Source: Oscillospiraceae bacterium
GTDB taxonomy: Bacteria > Bacillota > Clostridia > Oscillospirales > Acutalibacteraceae
Assembly: GCA_015065885.1 (NCBI GenBank)
Contig: SVPJ01000010.1
Span: 1 to 54,013, forward strand
Reading direction: 5' to 3'
DNA: 54,013 nucleotides
Shown: positions 37,431-45,984 of the stretch, piece by piece
Layout of the letters: each line of letters starts with the position of its first letter
How positions within the stretch are numbered: the first letter of the stretch is position 1
Program-made: the position numbers and the translations under genes
The notes under the pieces: generated by a model
What the model was told of the DNA's origin: nothing
The model's database searches: none
The model's input: only the letters and a program-made list of their open reading frames with translations

Positions 37431-38294
37431 TTACGCCTTGTTGACCGAGCCGAACAGCTCCATCTTTTCCTTGACGGTCGCTTTGATCGCCTTGGTGCCG
37501 TCCGCAAGCAGTTTGCGGGGATCGAAGCCCTTGCCTTCGAGGTCTTTGCCCGCTTCCACGTACGCACGGGTAGCCGCCGCAAACGCCAGCTGGCACTCGG
37601 TGTTCACGTTCACCTTGCACACGCCGAGGTCGATCGCCTTCTTCACCTGCTCTTCGGGGATGCCGGTGCCGCCGTGCAGCACGAGCGGCATATCGCCCAC
37701 CGCGTTCTTGATCTGCTCAAGCACGTCGAAACGCAGGCCGGGCCAGTTTTCGGGATACTTGCCGTGGATGTTGCCGATGCCCGCCGCAAGGATGTCCACG
37801 CCGAGATCCGCGATCTGCTTGCATTCCGCAGGGTCGGCACATTCGCCCAGACCCACGACGCCGTCTTCTTCACCGCCGATGGAGCCGACCTCCGCTTCGA
37901 TGGAGAGACCGAGCTGATGTGCCACGTGTACGAGTTCGGTGGTCTTCGCGAGGTTTTCTTCGATCGGGTAGTGCGAGCCGTCGAACATAATGGAGGAGAA
38001 GCCCGCCTGCACGCACTGATAGCACTGATCGTAGGTGCCGTGATCGAGGTGCAACGCCACCGGCACGGTGATGCCGAGGGTCTCGATCATCGCCTTCACC
38101 ATGGCGGACACCACCTTGAAGCCGCCCATGTATTTGCCTGCACCGCCGGACACGCCGAGGATGACGGGGGAGTTGCACTCCTGCGCCGTCTCCAGCACCG
38201 CACGGGTCCACTCCAGATTGTTAATGTTGAACTGACCGACGGCATAGTGACCGTCACGCGCTTTTTGCATCATTTCTGCAGCCGAAACCAACAT
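37431..38294 (-). CDS. fba: Class II fructose-1,6-bisphosphate aldolase
   Basis: 287 residues. Cleaves fructose-1,6-bisphosphate to GAP and DHAP in glycolysis. It is a zinc enzyme. HLDHGTYDQCYQCVQAG supplies the metal His and catalytic Asp. EAEVGSIGGEEDG, GIGNIHGKYP and LHGGTGIPEEQ carry the other ligands and phosphate contacts, and VCKVNVNTECQLAF closes the active site. The ATG at 38294 has GGAGG upstream. Single-gene unit with promoter and terminator. A tagatose-bisphosphate aldolase role cannot be excluded from sequence alone. Confidence 0.94.
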   Translation of the reverse strand: MLVSAAEMMQKARDGHYAVGQFNINNLEWTRAVLETAQECNSPVILGVSGGAGKYMGGFKVVSAMVKAMIETLGITVPVALHLDHGTYDQCYQCVQAGFSSIMFDGSHYPIEENLAKTTELVHVAHQLGLSIEAEVGSIGGEEDGVVGLGECADPAECKQIADLGVDILAAGIGNIHGKYPENWPGLRFDVLEQIKNAVGDMPLVLHGGTGIPEEQVKKAIDLGVCKVNVNTECQLAFAAATRAYVEAGKDLEGKGFDPRKLLADGTKAIKATVKEKMELFGSVNKA

Positions 38295-38328
38295 GATAAT
38301 AACCTCCGTTAATTTAAAATCACGCTTT

Positions 38329-38356
38329 TTATTATACTCACATTTCCGAAAAAAGC
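38329..38356 (-). promoter_or_regulatory. Promoter of fba
   Basis: On the minus strand, a TTGCTT -35 and a perfect TATAAT -10 in GAGTATAATAAA are spaced 16 nt apart, about 35 nt upstream of the start. Coordinates are approximate by a few nt. Confidence 0.55.
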
Positions 38357-38384
38357 AAGGGCTACACCATAATTTTCACTTTAT

Positions 38385-38418
38385 AACAAAAACAGCCACG
38401 GCGGGTTGCCGTGGCTGT
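38385..38418 (-). terminator. Terminator of the dCMP deaminase gene
   Basis: A 10-bp stem ACAGCCACGG / CCGTGGCTGT is followed on the minus strand by TTTTGTT, just past the stop at 38430. Confidence 0.85.
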
Positions 38419-38429
38419 GCAAAATTACA

Positions 38430-38933
38430 TTATTCTGCGGTGTATTCGATCGAAATCTTGCGGTCACTGCGGAACTGACGCAAGGTCACACCCGCCGCCG
38501 TCAGCATACGGCGCGAAGCACGGGTCGCATCCGTTTCGGCGTATTTGTCCGACAGATACACCACCTCGCGGATACCCGCCTGAATGATGGCTTTCGCGCA
38601 TTCGTTGCAGGGGAACAGCGCGACGTACAGCCGCGCCCCGCGGAGCGATTTGCCGCGCGCGTTCAAAATGGCGTTCAATTCCGCGTGTACCACGAAGGGA
38701 TACTTCGTCGCGGAAAAGCCGCCTTCCCTCTCCCACGGAAACTCATCGTCCGAACAACCCGCGGGAAAGCCGTTGTACCCCGTTGACAGAATGACGTTGC
38801 CGCCTGCAGGGTCGTCGTCCCCACTCACGATGCAGGCACCCACCTGCGTGCTCGGGTCTTTGCTGCGCTGTGCCGCAAGCATGGCGACACCCATGAAAAA
38901 TTCATCCCAACTGATATATCCTTCGCGTTTCAC
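38430..38933 (-). CDS. Deoxycytidylate deaminase family protein
   Basis: 167 residues from the GTG at 38933 (AAGGGG 7 nt upstream). A longer reading from a GTG at 38960 crosses the SD and was rejected. Converts dCMP to dUMP for thymidylate synthesis. The zinc site is HAELNA plus PCNEC, and the nucleotide-binding N-terminus includes RSKDPSTQVGACIV and STGYNGFP. The insert between the first motifs contains Cys-Asp residues (CSDDEFPWERE), as in the ComEB/dCMP deaminase group. Its promoter overlaps that of divergent rmuC. Confidence 0.92.
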   Translation of the reverse strand: MKREGYISWDEFFMGVAMLAAQRSKDPSTQVGACIVSGDDDPAGGNVILSTGYNGFPAGCSDDEFPWEREGGFSATKYPFVVHAELNAILNARGKSLRGARLYVALFPCNECAKAIIQAGIREVVYLSDKYAETDATRASRRMLTAAGVTLRQFRSDRKISIEYTAE

Positions 38934-38962
38934 AAAAACACCCCTTCCTACGTTACCCACCC

Positions 38963-38991
38963 ATTATATACGATAAGTCGAATCTTGACAA
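38963..38991 (-). promoter_or_regulatory. Promoter of the dCMP deaminase gene
   Basis: On the minus strand, TTGTCA (38986-38991) and TATAAT (38963-38968) are spaced 17 nt apart. The -35 overlaps the -35 of the rmuC promoter on the other strand. Confidence 0.75.
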
Positions 38992-39013
38992 GTCCGATTT
39001 TTTATTTTATAAT
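38985..39013 (+). promoter_or_regulatory. Promoter of rmuC
   Basis: Perfect TTGACA (38985-38990), 17-nt spacer and perfect TATAAT (39008-39013). Confidence 0.85.
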
Positions 39014-39040
39014 GAGAAAAACATTTGTTCGGAGGGCGTT

Positions 39041-40195
39041 ATGGAGATGTATATTACTTGGGGACTGCTTGCGGTCGTCCTCGTGTTGCTTTTAGCGGTG
39101 CTGTTGCGCCGCCCGCAGGATAACGGGAGTGAAGCACGGCTGCGCGAAGAAATTCGGGCCCTGCGGCGGGAAAATGCGGAATCCCGTGCGGCGGAGCAAG
39201 ACCGTTTGTATCAAACGCTGAACACCCAATCCGACCGCTTGAACCGCACGCTGTCCGAAGCGGTGGCGCGCTTGCAGGAAAGCAACGAGCAGAAATTAGA
39301 ACAGATGCGGGCAACGGTGGACGAAAAACTCACCGCCACCCTGCAAAAGCGGCTGGACACCAGTTTTCAGGCGGTGGGTGAGCAACTGCAAAACGTCTAT
39401 CGCTCACTCGGTGAGATGAAGGAACTGGCGGGCGGCGTGAATGACCTGCAACGCGTGCTTTCCAACGTGAAGGTCCGCGGCACGTGGGCGGAAGTACAAC
39501 TCGGCAGTCTGCTGGAGCAAACGCTGACTGCCGACCAGTTTGAACGCAACGTGTCGGTGCGCGGGAACAACGAACGGGTGGAGTTTGCGGTGAAGATTCC
39601 CTCCCGCGAGGAAGAGGGCCAATTCGTGTATCTGCCCATCGACTCCAAATTCCCGCAGGAGGATTATCTGCGGTTGTCGGAAGCCGCCGACCGCGCCGAC
39701 GGCAAAGCGGTGGAAGAGGCGGCCAAGGCGCTCGAACACATCATCAAAAAAGAGGCGGCGGACATCGCGCGGCTGTACATCAACGTGCCCGTCACCACCG
39801 ATTTTGCCATTCTGTTTTTACCCACCGAAGGGCTGTATGCCGAAGTGTTGCGCCGTCCGGGTCTCGCGGAGGAACTACAGCAGAAATACCGCGTGATGGT
39901 GTGCGGCCCCACCACCGTCACCGCCTTTTTGAACACCCTGCGTATGGGCTTTCGCACCATCGCGCTCGACCGCCGCGCCGCCGAGGTGTGGAAGGTGCTG
40001 GGTGCCGCTAAAGCGCAGTATGAAAAATTCGGGGTGGCGCTGGACAAAATTCAGCGCAAAATTGAAGAAGCGGGCAACACGCTGGAAGACGCCCGCAACC
40101 GCAACCGTATTATTCAAAAGAATCTGCGCGGGGTGGAGGAACTCGCCCCCGCCGAAGCGGAGACCTTGCTCGAATTGCCGACGGGTGAAGAATAA
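39041..40195 (+). CDS. rmuC: RmuC family DNA recombination protein
   Basis: 384 residues. RmuC proteins limit recombination at inverted repeats and short homologies and are built on a predicted nuclease fold (family knowledge). The N-terminal membrane helix (about 5-22) is followed by a long coiled coil (about 28-115) and the conserved domain with VRGTWAEVQLGSLLEQTLT, LPIDSKFPQEDYLRL, ADIARLYINVPVTTDFAILF and FLPTEGLYAEVLRRPGL. GGAGG lies 5 nt before the ATG. It has its own promoter and terminator. RmuC is an interesting neighbour in a genome carrying many inverted-repeat elements. Confidence 0.95.
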   Translation: MEMYITWGLLAVVLVLLLAVLLRRPQDNGSEARLREEIRALRRENAESRAAEQDRLYQTLNTQSDRLNRTLSEAVARLQESNEQKLEQMRATVDEKLTATLQKRLDTSFQAVGEQLQNVYRSLGEMKELAGGVNDLQRVLSNVKVRGTWAEVQLGSLLEQTLTADQFERNVSVRGNNERVEFAVKIPSREEEGQFVYLPIDSKFPQEDYLRLSEAADRADGKAVEEAAKALEHIIKKEAADIARLYINVPVTTDFAILFLPTEGLYAEVLRRPGLAEELQQKYRVMVCGPTTVTAFLNTLRMGFRTIALDRRAAEVWKVLGAAKAQYEKFGVALDKIQRKIEEAGNTLEDARNRNRIIQKNLRGVEELAPAEAETLLELPTGEE

Positions 40196-40201
40196 CCCAC
40201 G

Positions 40202-40228
40202 GGGGCAACGCATAGTTGCCCCTTTTTT
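40202..40228 (+). terminator. Terminator of rmuC
   Basis: An 8-bp stem GGGGCAAC / GTTGCCCC is followed by T6. Confidence 0.88.
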
Positions 40229-40283
40229 GCTTGTAAAACCGCTCTCAATATGGTAGTATACTCTCAGAAGGAGTGGATTTTCT

Positions 40284-40970
40284 ATGACCATTGAGATGGC
40301 CGACCGCTTGGTCGCTCTGCGACGGGCACGCGGACTTTCGCAAAGCGACGTGGCGCGTCAACTTGGCGTATCGCGGCAGGCGGTGAGCAAATGGGAGCAG
40401 GCCGACTCCTCCCCCGATACCGATAACCTGATCGCCTTGCTACGGCTTTACGGTGTGACGTGGGAGGAGTTTTTGGGGCAAGAGTCATCCGTCACCGCTC
40501 CCGCTGCACCGCACTCTCCACCCGAACCGGATTTCAGTTTTGCCGACGAAGAAACGCCCGAAGAACGAGAGGTCGCATTCGCCGCTTACCTTGAAGAACG
40601 TGAATCGCTTTACGGGCGCGGCAAACGCATCGTGCGCACGGTGATCGTCATCGAAGCCATATTCACCGTCATCTCCTTTTTACTTGAGGGCGGGCTCTTG
40701 TCGCTTGCCCTCTCGATCGTCACACTCGTCTGTTTGTGGAAAGGCAAGCCGTGGGCGCGGTGGCTGTTCGTCGTGCAAAGCGGTCTCGGCGCATTTTCGT
40801 CGGTCTTGTTCCTCACGGCATTGCTCGGCGAAGCCGCCACCGCGGGCGGCATCGTCTATCTTCTGGCGGCACTCATAGCGGTGATGCTACTGTATTGCGC
40901 CGCCGTTTGTGTGCTGTTTTTCCGCAGTCGCGCGGTAGAAGAATATTTGTACGCACAGTATACCGAATGA
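40284..40970 (+). CDS. XRE-family regulator with C-terminal membrane domain
   Basis: 228 residues. The N-terminal helix-turn-helix (about 5-60, LRRARGLSQSDVARQLGVSR then QAVSKWEQADSSPDTDNL) is an XRE type. An acidic, proline-rich linker (about 68-105) leads to three or four membrane helices (about 113-215). This membrane-tethered layout is common in Firmicutes, where it couples envelope signals to a nearby promoter. No obvious target operon lies adjacent; flanking genes are rmuC and a convergent GH127 gene. AAGGAG lies 10 nt before the ATG. Confidence 0.88.
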   Translation: MTIEMADRLVALRRARGLSQSDVARQLGVSRQAVSKWEQADSSPDTDNLIALLRLYGVTWEEFLGQESSVTAPAAPHSPPEPDFSFADEETPEEREVAFAAYLEERESLYGRGKRIVRTVIVIEAIFTVISFLLEGGLLSLALSIVTLVCLWKGKPWARWLFVVQSGLGAFSSVLFLTALLGEAATAGGIVYLLAALIAVMLLYCAAVCVLFFRSRAVEEYLYAQYTE

Positions 40971-40976
40971 CGCAAA

Positions 40977-41006
40977 ACGCACCACCCACACGGGCGGTTC
41001 GTTTTT
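40977..41006. terminator. Terminator between converging XRE and GH127 genes
   Basis: A short stem ACCACCC / GGGCGGT with a 4-nt loop has a T5 tract on the plus side and GCGTTTTGC on the minus side. Confidence 0.55.
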
Positions 41007-41010
41007 GAAC

Positions 41011-42792
41011 TTATTTCACCATTGTCCATACAAGCATATCCGATGCGCCGCGGTTGGCAAACGCAAAATACGGGATCAGCCGCGCGGTAAACGGCACGCG
41101 CGCATGGCTCTTCAGCGCATACAACGTCTCCGTTTTCGGTCGCCGCTCGGCGGACATATACAGCACGGGAGCAGGAAGCCCCTCTTCGGTTTTCACCTGC
41201 GCTTCCCCATTTTCAAGCAGGGTGATATCGCGCAGGTTTTCGCCGTTGTCCACCTCTTCCATACAGTAGACGAGCGGCCCGCGCTGCACGGCGCAGCGTC
41301 CTGCGTTATCCTGCACGTAAGGATTGGCTTCTACGAAATGCACCGCCATCGGCAAGGTCACCTCCACGCGGTCACCATCGCTCACAGAGAAAGCGGCGTA
41401 GCCGTTTTCGGTTTCGCCTTCGTATTCCACGCACCAGTCGGGGATACGCACGTACAGCGTTGTGGGCGCGCCGTGATAGGTGAAAGCGATGCTTCCGTCA
41501 CACGGATAGTTGGTCTCCTGCGCGAGGAGCGCCTCTTTTCCGCCAACGGTGAGTTTGACTTCACTGCTTGCAAACTGGTGGCAATAAATCGCATTCTCTC
41601 CCACCGTGTACATATAGCGTCCAATCGACGACAGCACGCGCACCACGTTGGGCGGACAGCAGGAGCAGCGAAACACCTTTACGCGCTCACAGATGGGTTG
41701 ATACGTACTGCGTGCGTACTTTTTGCGGTCGATTTCCAACGGGTTGGTATAGAAGAATTTGTCGCCGTCCAGCGACACGCCTGCCAAAAATCCGTTGTAC
41801 AGCGCACGCTCCACCGCGTCTCCGTAGCGGGAATCCAACACCAGCTCTTGCATCGCATTGCCGAACAGCGCAAGGGCGATGGAAGCACAGGTTTCGTTGT
41901 AGGTATCGCTGTTGGGCAGATCGTAGGCGTAGGAGAATTTTTCGCCGTCGTGCTCCGCACCGACGCCGCCCGTAACGCTCATTTTGCGGGTTGTAATATC
42001 CGAAAACACCCGCTCGCACGCCGTTTTCAGCGCCTCGTCCCCATCTGTTGCGGCAAGCATCGCCATGGCGGTGTAGAGATACCCCGCCCGCACCGCGTGA
42101 CCTACCGCCTCGCGGATTTCACGTACGGGACGGTCGGCTTGCCAACAATCCCGCGTGTCTTCCTTGTCGTTATTGCCGCGCTGATCGATGAAAAAGCGCG
42201 CCAGCTCCAAATGCTTCGGATCTTTTCGATAGTCGTACAGCCTCAACAGCGCCAGCTCGATTTCCTCGTGACCCGGTGTAACGAAAGCCGCGCTTCCCTC
42301 CGCCACGAACACGCGATACACCAGATCCACGTATTTCAACACGCAGTTCAAAAAGCGCTCCTTGCCCGTGGCGCGGTGATACGCAATCGCCGCCTCGATG
42401 GCGTGTCCCAAGCAATACAGCTCGTGACGGTCGCGGTCGGTAAAAATTTTCGACGGCTCGACCGACAGAAAATAGGAGTTAAAATATCCGTCGGCGCGTT
42501 GGTGCGCTTCGATTTCCGCCACCGCCGCATCCACCTTCTGCTCCAAATCGGGAGCGGGCGCCTCCTCCAGCAGATACGCAATCCCTTCCATCCATTTCAC
42601 CACGTCGGAATCCCAGAAGATGTGGGGTCTGTTCGGCTCGCCCTCCCGCCAATCGCAACGCAACGCATCAAAGCGTCCCGTTTCCTTAAAACGGTCATAC
42701 ACACTGTGTGCCGTGACCCGTCGGTTGAGATCGGCGTAAAACCTCCAAAATCCGTCCTTGATCCTCACCCGATCGCTCGTAACATTTTTCAT
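41011..42792 (-). CDS. GH127 (DUF1680) beta-L-arabinofuranosidase-type glycoside hydrolase
   Basis: 593 residues from the ATG at 42792 (GGGGAGG 7 nt upstream; a TTG further out precedes the SD). Related to HypBA1, a cysteine glycosidase that removes beta-L-arabinofuranose from plant hydroxyproline glycans (family knowledge). The zinc/cysteine site is present: acid/base Glu in HDGEKFSYAYDLPNS (about 283), the ETC pair about 16 residues later (about 299-301) and the Cys-Cys of CSCCPPNVVRVL (about 376). The (alpha/alpha)6 barrel start DRVRIKDGFWRFYADLNRR and HIFWDSDVVKWMEGIAY fit the family. No signal peptide, so it acts inside the cell. It is divergent from an AraC regulator that probably controls it. 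Confidence 0.92.
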   Translation of the reverse strand: MKNVTSDRVRIKDGFWRFYADLNRRVTAHSVYDRFKETGRFDALRCDWREGEPNRPHIFWDSDVVKWMEGIAYLLEEAPAPDLEQKVDAAVAEIEAHQRADGYFNSYFLSVEPSKIFTDRDRHELYCLGHAIEAAIAYHRATGKERFLNCVLKYVDLVYRVFVAEGSAAFVTPGHEEIELALLRLYDYRKDPKHLELARFFIDQRGNNDKEDTRDCWQADRPVREIREAVGHAVRAGYLYTAMAMLAATDGDEALKTACERVFSDITTRKMSVTGGVGAEHDGEKFSYAYDLPNSDTYNETCASIALALFGNAMQELVLDSRYGDAVERALYNGFLAGVSLDGDKFFYTNPLEIDRKKYARSTYQPICERVKVFRCSCCPPNVVRVLSSIGRYMYTVGENAIYCHQFASSEVKLTVGGKEALLAQETNYPCDGSIAFTYHGAPTTLYVRIPDWCVEYEGETENGYAAFSVSDGDRVEVTLPMAVHFVEANPYVQDNAGRCAVQRGPLVYCMEEVDNGENLRDITLLENGEAQVKTEEGLPAPVLYMSAERRPKTETLYALKSHARVPFTARLIPYFAFANRGASDMLVWTMVK

Positions 42793-42809
42793 AACGGCGC
42801 CTCCCCTTG

Positions 42810-42838
42810 TTGACAAAATACGCGACAGTTGCTATATT
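42810..42838 (+). promoter_or_regulatory. Promoter of the AraC-type regulator
   Basis: TTGACA (42810-42815), 17-nt spacer and TATATT (42833-42838). Confidence 0.75.
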
Positions 42839-42839
42839 T

Positions 42840-42868
42840 ATAGTACCGTTTTGCCAATCGTTTCGCAA
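42840..42868 (-). promoter_or_regulatory. Promoter of the GH127 gene
   Basis: On the minus strand, TTGCGA (42863-42868) and TACTAT (42840-42845) are spaced 17 nt apart. The -10 lies directly beside the -10 of the opposing regulator promoter, so the two units face each other and their transcripts overlap at the 5' ends. Confidence 0.55.
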
Positions 42869-42905
42869 CTCACAAAAGCACAGAAAAGGGGTGAAAATCC
42901 TACCA

Positions 42906-43661
42906 ATGTACGAACACGTATATTATGAAGGCGGCGGGAAATTCGTCTCCCACGGGGAGTGGCTTCACCCCGCCCGTACTATTCAAACGCAAGAGATCAT
43001 TTTCGTTTTAAGCGGTACGGTATACATCGCCGAAGGAGACACCGCCTTCGCTCTGCAAAAGAACGATCTTTTGTTTCTCGACCCCGAACAGCCGCACCGC
43101 GGATACCGAAAAAGCACCGACACCTCGTTTTATTGGCTGCATTTCACGGGCAACGTGGAGGTACCCGTGAAGCATCAAACGGTAAGTGAGCCGTACAACC
43201 TGACTCTCTTGTTCAAGCAGCTGCTGCACTACCGCACCGAAGCCCCGCTGCGTGAACGGCTGGATTATATAACCCGCTTAATCGTGATGGAATGTCTGTT
43301 CTCTCATCGCACCGAGGAGACGAACCGCATTGCCGCTGAGGCCGCCGCGTGGATCGCCGCCAATCGCGACGTCCCGCTGAAAGCCGAAGAGGTCGCCGCT
43401 CATTTCGGTTATAACCCCAATTATCTGTGCCGTCTGTTTAAGGCGTGTTACGGTCAATCGCTCAAGGAATACATCGATACCGTGCGGCTCGACCATATTA
43501 AAAACCTGCTGCTTACGACTGATATGCCGCTCGCCGCCGTTGCCACCGCCGTCGGATTTTCCGATTACAAGTATTTTTTAAAATTTTTCAAATACCACGA
43601 GGGTATCACCCCCACCGAATTTTTGAAAGGCTACGCCAAAACGCATATCAACAAAAAATAA
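42906..43661 (+). CDS. AraC-family transcriptional regulator
   Basis: 251 residues from the ATG at 42906 (AAGGGGTG about 12 nt upstream). The N-terminal cupin sensor (about 5-85, QTQEIIFVLSGTVYIAEGD, LFLDPEQPHRGYRKS) is followed by two C-terminal HTH motifs (about 155-245: AEEVAAHFGYNPNYLCRLFK and PLAAVATAVGFSDYKYFLKF). Such regulators bind sugars and activate glycosidase genes. The divergent GH127 gene is the natural target, suggesting an arabinoside or related sugar as inducer (inference). Confidence 0.93.
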   Translation: MYEHVYYEGGGKFVSHGEWLHPARTIQTQEIIFVLSGTVYIAEGDTAFALQKNDLLFLDPEQPHRGYRKSTDTSFYWLHFTGNVEVPVKHQTVSEPYNLTLLFKQLLHYRTEAPLRERLDYITRLIVMECLFSHRTEETNRIAAEAAAWIAANRDVPLKAEEVAAHFGYNPNYLCRLFKACYGQSLKEYIDTVRLDHIKNLLLTTDMPLAAVATAVGFSDYKYFLKFFKYHEGITPTEFLKGYAKTHINKK

Positions 43662-43695
43662 AGCGCCGCTTTGCAAAGCGGCGCTTTATTTTTTG
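43660..43695. terminator. Symmetric bidirectional terminator, araC-type gene / ksgA
   Basis: A near-perfect palindrome, ATAAAGCGCCGCTT pairing with its reverse around TGC, has A6 on the left and T6 on the right. It serves both converging transcripts. Confidence 0.85.
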
Positions 43696-43768
43696 GGAGC
43701 AGAGGGCGGCGTTTTTCGACGCCCCGCAGGATTCAAACGACGTCACGGCATCGTTCGAAATTGCGCGT

Positions 43769-44620
43769 TTACTCACCCAACGCATCCGCAATCGCGGCAA
43801 ATTGGGCGAGGGACAATTCCTCTGCGCGGGCGGTGGGTGACACCCCCGCCGCGACAAGTGCCGCGCGCAAGCGCTCGCGGTCGGGCACGGCGGCAGAGAA
43901 GGAATTCGACACCGTCTTGCGGCGTTGTCCAAACCCCGCGCGGATCAGGCGGAACATCATTTTTTCGTCGTTTACCGCCACGGGCGGCGTCTTGCGCACC
44001 GTCAAACGGATCACCGCGCTGTCCACGTTCGGCGCGGGCATAAAACTCCCGCGGGACACGTCGAACAACTTTTCCGCTTCGGCATAATACGCCACCGCCA
44101 GCGTCACCGCCCCCGCGGCACGCGTGCCGACGGCGGCGCACAGACGGTCCGCCGCTTCCCGCTGTACCATCACGGTGAGCGAGTCGATGGGCAGGCGGCT
44201 TTCGAGCAACGCCATGATGAGCGGCGAGGTGATGTAATACGGCAAATTCGCACACACCGACACGCGGCGATCGCCGAATTTTTCGCGAATGAGCGCGTGC
44301 AGATCGAGTTTCAACGCGTCGCCGTGTACCACCGACACGTTGTCGCATTCCGAGAGCGTTTCGCCGAGCACGGGCAACAAACGGTCGTCCAATTCAACGG
44401 CGACCACCTGCCCCGCCACCGCGGCGAGTTCTTTGGTCAGCACCCCCACGCCGGGGCCGATCTCAAGCGCCCCGCTCTCACGGTCGGCACCGCACGCCGC
44501 CGCCATGCGCGGGCAGACGGACGGATTCACCAAAAAGTTTTGGCCGAGTTTTTTGGAAAAGGAAAAGCCGTGGCGCGACAAAAGGTCACGCAGATAGGCG
44601 ATATCGGTCAGTTGCGGCAT
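43769..44620 (-). CDS. rsmA: 16S rRNA A1518/A1519 N6-dimethyltransferase
   Basis: 283 residues (KsgA). Dimethylates two adenines in the 16S 3' hairpin during 30S assembly. SFSKKLGQNFLVNPSV, SAM motif ALEIGPGVGVLTKEL, VAVELDDRLLPVL and the catalytic NLPYYITSP are all present. The ATG overlaps the stop of the upstream S11 gene as TAATG, with GAGAGGACG upstream. Confidence 0.97.
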   Translation of the reverse strand: MPQLTDIAYLRDLLSRHGFSFSKKLGQNFLVNPSVCPRMAAACGADRESGALEIGPGVGVLTKELAAVAGQVVAVELDDRLLPVLGETLSECDNVSVVHGDALKLDLHALIREKFGDRRVSVCANLPYYITSPLIMALLESRLPIDSLTVMVQREAADRLCAAVGTRAAGAVTLAVAYYAEAEKLFDVSRGSFMPAPNVDSAVIRLTVRKTPPVAVNDEKMMFRLIRAGFGQRRKTVSNSFSAAVPDRERLRAALVAAGVSPTARAEELSLAQFAAIADALGE

Positions 44621-45966
44621 TACTTACGTCCTCTCTTTCTGCGGCGACGACGGCGGTTGTGTACCACACTGAGCGCCACGTAGCCCGCCACCAGCAAAAG
44701 GAACAGGCCGATGCCGACGTACAGCCACACCGAGGTGAATACCCGACGGACACCCCGCCACAACAGCAACACGTTACTGCGTTCCACCGAGGCACCCGCG
44801 ATCATCGGCACCTCGCCGATCTTTTGGTCAAGCTGAATATACAGCTCGACCCGTCCGTAATCGGTATCCTTTTGGATCGGCGCATCCACCGCCTCGTCGC
44901 TGTTCAACACCGGCTTCCATATCACGGTGGACACGTCCAATTCGTTCGGCACCACCGTGCCGAACGAGCCGCCCGTCACCAGCACCACCGTATCCTGCGA
45001 CCACGCAAGATCCACCGGCAGTTGCGACACGGGTTGTCCTTCCGACAGGAGTATCTTATACGAAAAATTGTTGAACGCCCACTCGTAGAGATTTTGGGTG
45101 TCCTCAAAATGCGCGATGGCGCGGTCGGTCCCGTCCGCGGCGGCACTGCCCAGCACCACCGTCATATAGCGGTAGCCGCCGTCCTTCGCCACCGAGACCA
45201 TACACCGTCCCGCTTCGTCCGCGTAGCCCGTGCGGCCGAATTCCAGTTTGGAATAATAACTGTCGGTGATGGGACGGAGCATCGAATTCACCGTGGCACG
45301 CTGTTGTTTCGCACCCACGATGGGGTTGACTTCGTAGTTGCGTACCCCCATCATCGCGACCAATTCGGGGTACTCCATCGCTTCCCGCATAATTTTCGCA
45401 AGATCGCGAGCGGTGGTGTATTGTCCGAGTGCATCCAACCCCGTCACGTTGGCAAAGGCGGTGTCGTTGCACCCGATCTCCCGCGCGAGGTGGTTCATAC
45501 CGTCCAAAAACGCGGGCACGCTGCCCGCAACCGCCGTGCACAGCGTGACGCACGCGTCCGCCGCCGTTTCCGCCATCGAAGCGGTCAAAAGGTCGCGCAA
45601 CGTCCAGGTATCGCCTATCTGCATACCCATCACGCCGAGTCCCGTGCCCGTGATCTGCAAGTAGCACGAGCGGTCGTACACCCCCGTTGCGGTGTCGATA
45701 TCCAGATTGCGGGCGCGGATCTCCCGAATGGCGTACAGCCCCACCATCACACGCACGGTAGCGGAGGGGGAACGGCGCACGTCCGCCTCCCGCTCAAACA
45801 GCACCGCGTCCTGCGTGGGGTCACTGCCGATATACATCAAAAGCGCCGAGCGGGCGTTCACCGTCACCTCTTCGGGCAGGACGTAAGATGCCCCTGCCGC
45901 AAACGGTGTCACGAGCAACACCCAAAGCAACGCGGCCGCCGCCGCGATCGCCCAAAACCGTTTCAT
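44620..45966 (-). CDS. Degenerate S11 (DacF-type) DD-carboxypeptidase homologue
   Basis: 448 residues. Signal peptide (about 1-26), S11 peptidase fold (about 35-290), a beta-rich C-terminal domain and a C-terminal membrane helix followed by RRRRRRKRGRK. The overall design is DacF/PBP5-like, but the three catalytic motifs are altered. SxxK reads S68-A-T-V71 in RRSPSATVRVMVG, where K is expected at 71. SxN reads S130-M-A in LLTASMAETAADA. KTG reads R245-T-G in GRTGYADEAG. Ser68 remains but the general base is lost, so normal carboxypeptidase activity is doubtful (inference). It may bind peptidoglycan or a partner enzyme. It is the middle gene of an operon with a flavin reductase (18-nt gap) and ksgA (1-nt overlap). 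Confidence 0.85.
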   Translation of the reverse strand: MKRFWAIAAAAALLWVLLVTPFAAGASYVLPEEVTVNARSALLMYIGSDPTQDAVLFEREADVRRSPSATVRVMVGLYAIREIRARNLDIDTATGVYDRSCYLQITGTGLGVMGMQIGDTWTLRDLLTASMAETAADACVTLCTAVAGSVPAFLDGMNHLAREIGCNDTAFANVTGLDALGQYTTARDLAKIMREAMEYPELVAMMGVRNYEVNPIVGAKQQRATVNSMLRPITDSYYSKLEFGRTGYADEAGRCMVSVAKDGGYRYMTVVLGSAAADGTDRAIAHFEDTQNLYEWAFNNFSYKILLSEGQPVSQLPVDLAWSQDTVVLVTGGSFGTVVPNELDVSTVIWKPVLNSDEAVDAPIQKDTDYGRVELYIQLDQKIGEVPMIAGASVERSNVLLLWRGVRRVFTSVWLYVGIGLFLLLVAGYVALSVVHNRRRRRRKRGRK

Positions 45967-45984
45967 ACTTCTCTCTTCATTCCT

